Assembly: GCA_016794365.1 (NCBI GenBank)
Contig: JAEUKB010000065.1
Coordinates: 124,001 to 188,000 of the forward strand
Origin: Myxococcales bacterium
GTDB lineage: Bacteria > Myxococcota_A > Polyangia > Palsa-1104 > JAEUJZ01
Direction: 5' to 3'
DNA: 64,000 nt
Below are positions 63,501 to 64,000 of the stretch, in pieces. Numbering within the stretch: the stretch's first letter is position 1; each line of letters opens with the position of its first letter. The notes beneath the pieces were generated by a model. The model saw only the letters and a list, made by a program, of their open reading frames with translations. It made no database searches and had not been told where the DNA came from. The position numbers and the translations under genes were made by a program.

Positions 63501-64000
63501 AGAGCGAAGACGGGACGCCAGCTTGCCAAAAACGTCGGCAGGTCGGAGAGGTCGAAGCGGACCTCGGCTTGGCCGATTTCTCGACCGTGTGCGTCGTACA
63601 GATAGCTCGGCAGCGTGGTCATGGTTTCCACAGGCGCAAGCGGCGAGACATCTTTCTGTCCGGCGAAGCGACACGGGCTGCCGTCGTTGGCGGTAAACGA
63701 AAAGTCGTAGCGAAGGATGCGCTTGTGCGGCCAGATCCACAGCGAGCCCTGGAGCGCGGCAGAGTCAGCCACACCGGGAATCGACACGGTGCCTGCGATG
63801 TGGGTGCGTCCGTCGCTCAGAAACGATCCAAGCGAGGGCACTTCCGCGTGGATCCGAAATTCCATGTGCTGCGGGTGGCTGTGTCCTTCGAGTGTGATCG
63901 GTCCCGACATGGTCTCGTCGAAGGAAAAGCCGGGCAGCTTGTGAACGTAGCTGGCGGCCTGGTTTTGCACGGAAACCGCAGTCGCCAGAAGCTGCTGGGC
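63497..64000 (-). CDS. Unrecognised protein, truncated by window end
   Basis: The 3' end of a gene whose 5' part lies beyond the window; 168 residues are visible, with the frame open to base 64000. The visible part is beta-rich (ITLEGHSHPQHMEFRIHAEV, LQGSLWIWPHKRILRYDFSF) and resembles regulatory or substrate-binding beta domains, but no family was recognised. A GTG at 63970 is in frame, but the open frame further upstream suggests a longer protein. Confidence 0.6.
   Translation of the reverse strand, partial: AQQLLATAVSVQNQAASYVHKLPGFSFDETMSGPITLEGHSHPQHMEFRIHAEVPSLGSFLSDGRTHIAGTVSIPGVADSAALQGSLWIWPHKRILRYDFSFTANDGSPCRFAGQKDVSPLAPVETMTTLPSYLYDAHGREIGQAEVRFDLSDLPTFLASWRPVFAL

Overview
The window looks like the chromosome of a Myxococcota-type (former deltaproteobacterial) bacterium. 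The evidence is circumstantial: PEGA-domain proteins, many lipoproteins, polymorphic toxins, an LMF1-like protein, a P450 next to a carotenoid-type desaturase, and a two-subunit glycine decarboxylase. No rRNA, tRNA, insertion-sequence transposase, phage gene or CRISPR array was recognised, so the assignment rests on gene content only.

Layout. 0.26-7.7 kb (+): P450, CrtI-type desaturase, YggX, YbgC-type thioesterase and a Nudix enzyme packed closely, then a glycosyltransferase and a WecA/MraY-family sugar-phosphate transferase overlapping by ATGA. 7.7-9.7 kb (-): gpmI behind a MutT-like gene. 10-18.2 kb: SPFH-SHOCT protein, secreted alpha/beta hydrolase, vWA protein, peptide deformylase, DUF423 protein, two envelope proteins and a class B3-type metallo-beta-lactamase. 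18.3-24.9 kb: a 6 x 32 bp AT-rich array in front of a solitary lysine 5,6-aminomutase beta-type gene, a 1739-residue modular Ala/Ser-rich protein, and a 5 x 22 bp array. 25-32.3 kb (+): gcvT-gcvH-gcvPA-gcvPB, YebC, MeaB and a galactose-mutarotase-like protein. 32.3-44 kb: envelope sugar genes (galE, ugd, a GT39-like protein, a methyltransferase, a glycosyltransferase), a papain-like lipoprotein, an S15 peptidase lipoprotein and clpS.

44-49.2 kb is the most interesting accessory stretch. A 42 bp palindromic array precedes two tandem toxin-immunity pairs. The first toxin has a pre-toxin TG domain and six 11-residue amphipathic repeats. The second appears to be an outer-membrane beta-barrel fused to a C-terminal nuclease-like toxin domain. 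Then come a molybdenum hydroxylase fusion (XdhD type) and a region at 52.6-56.5 kb holding three copies of a long palindromic mosaic element and a 13 x 22 bp array around unrecognised small genes. 56.5-64 kb: a PAP2 enzyme, an LMF1-like protein, two paralogous PEGA proteins, a flippase-like membrane protein, a receiver-domain protein and one gene cut by the window end.

The intergenic arrays have periods of 22, 32 and 42 bp, close to two, three and four DNA helical turns, which suggests phased protein-binding arrays. Codon usage by eye is richer in GCC/CGC between about 40-44 and 49-60 kb than in the first 39 kb; this is an impression, not a calculation.
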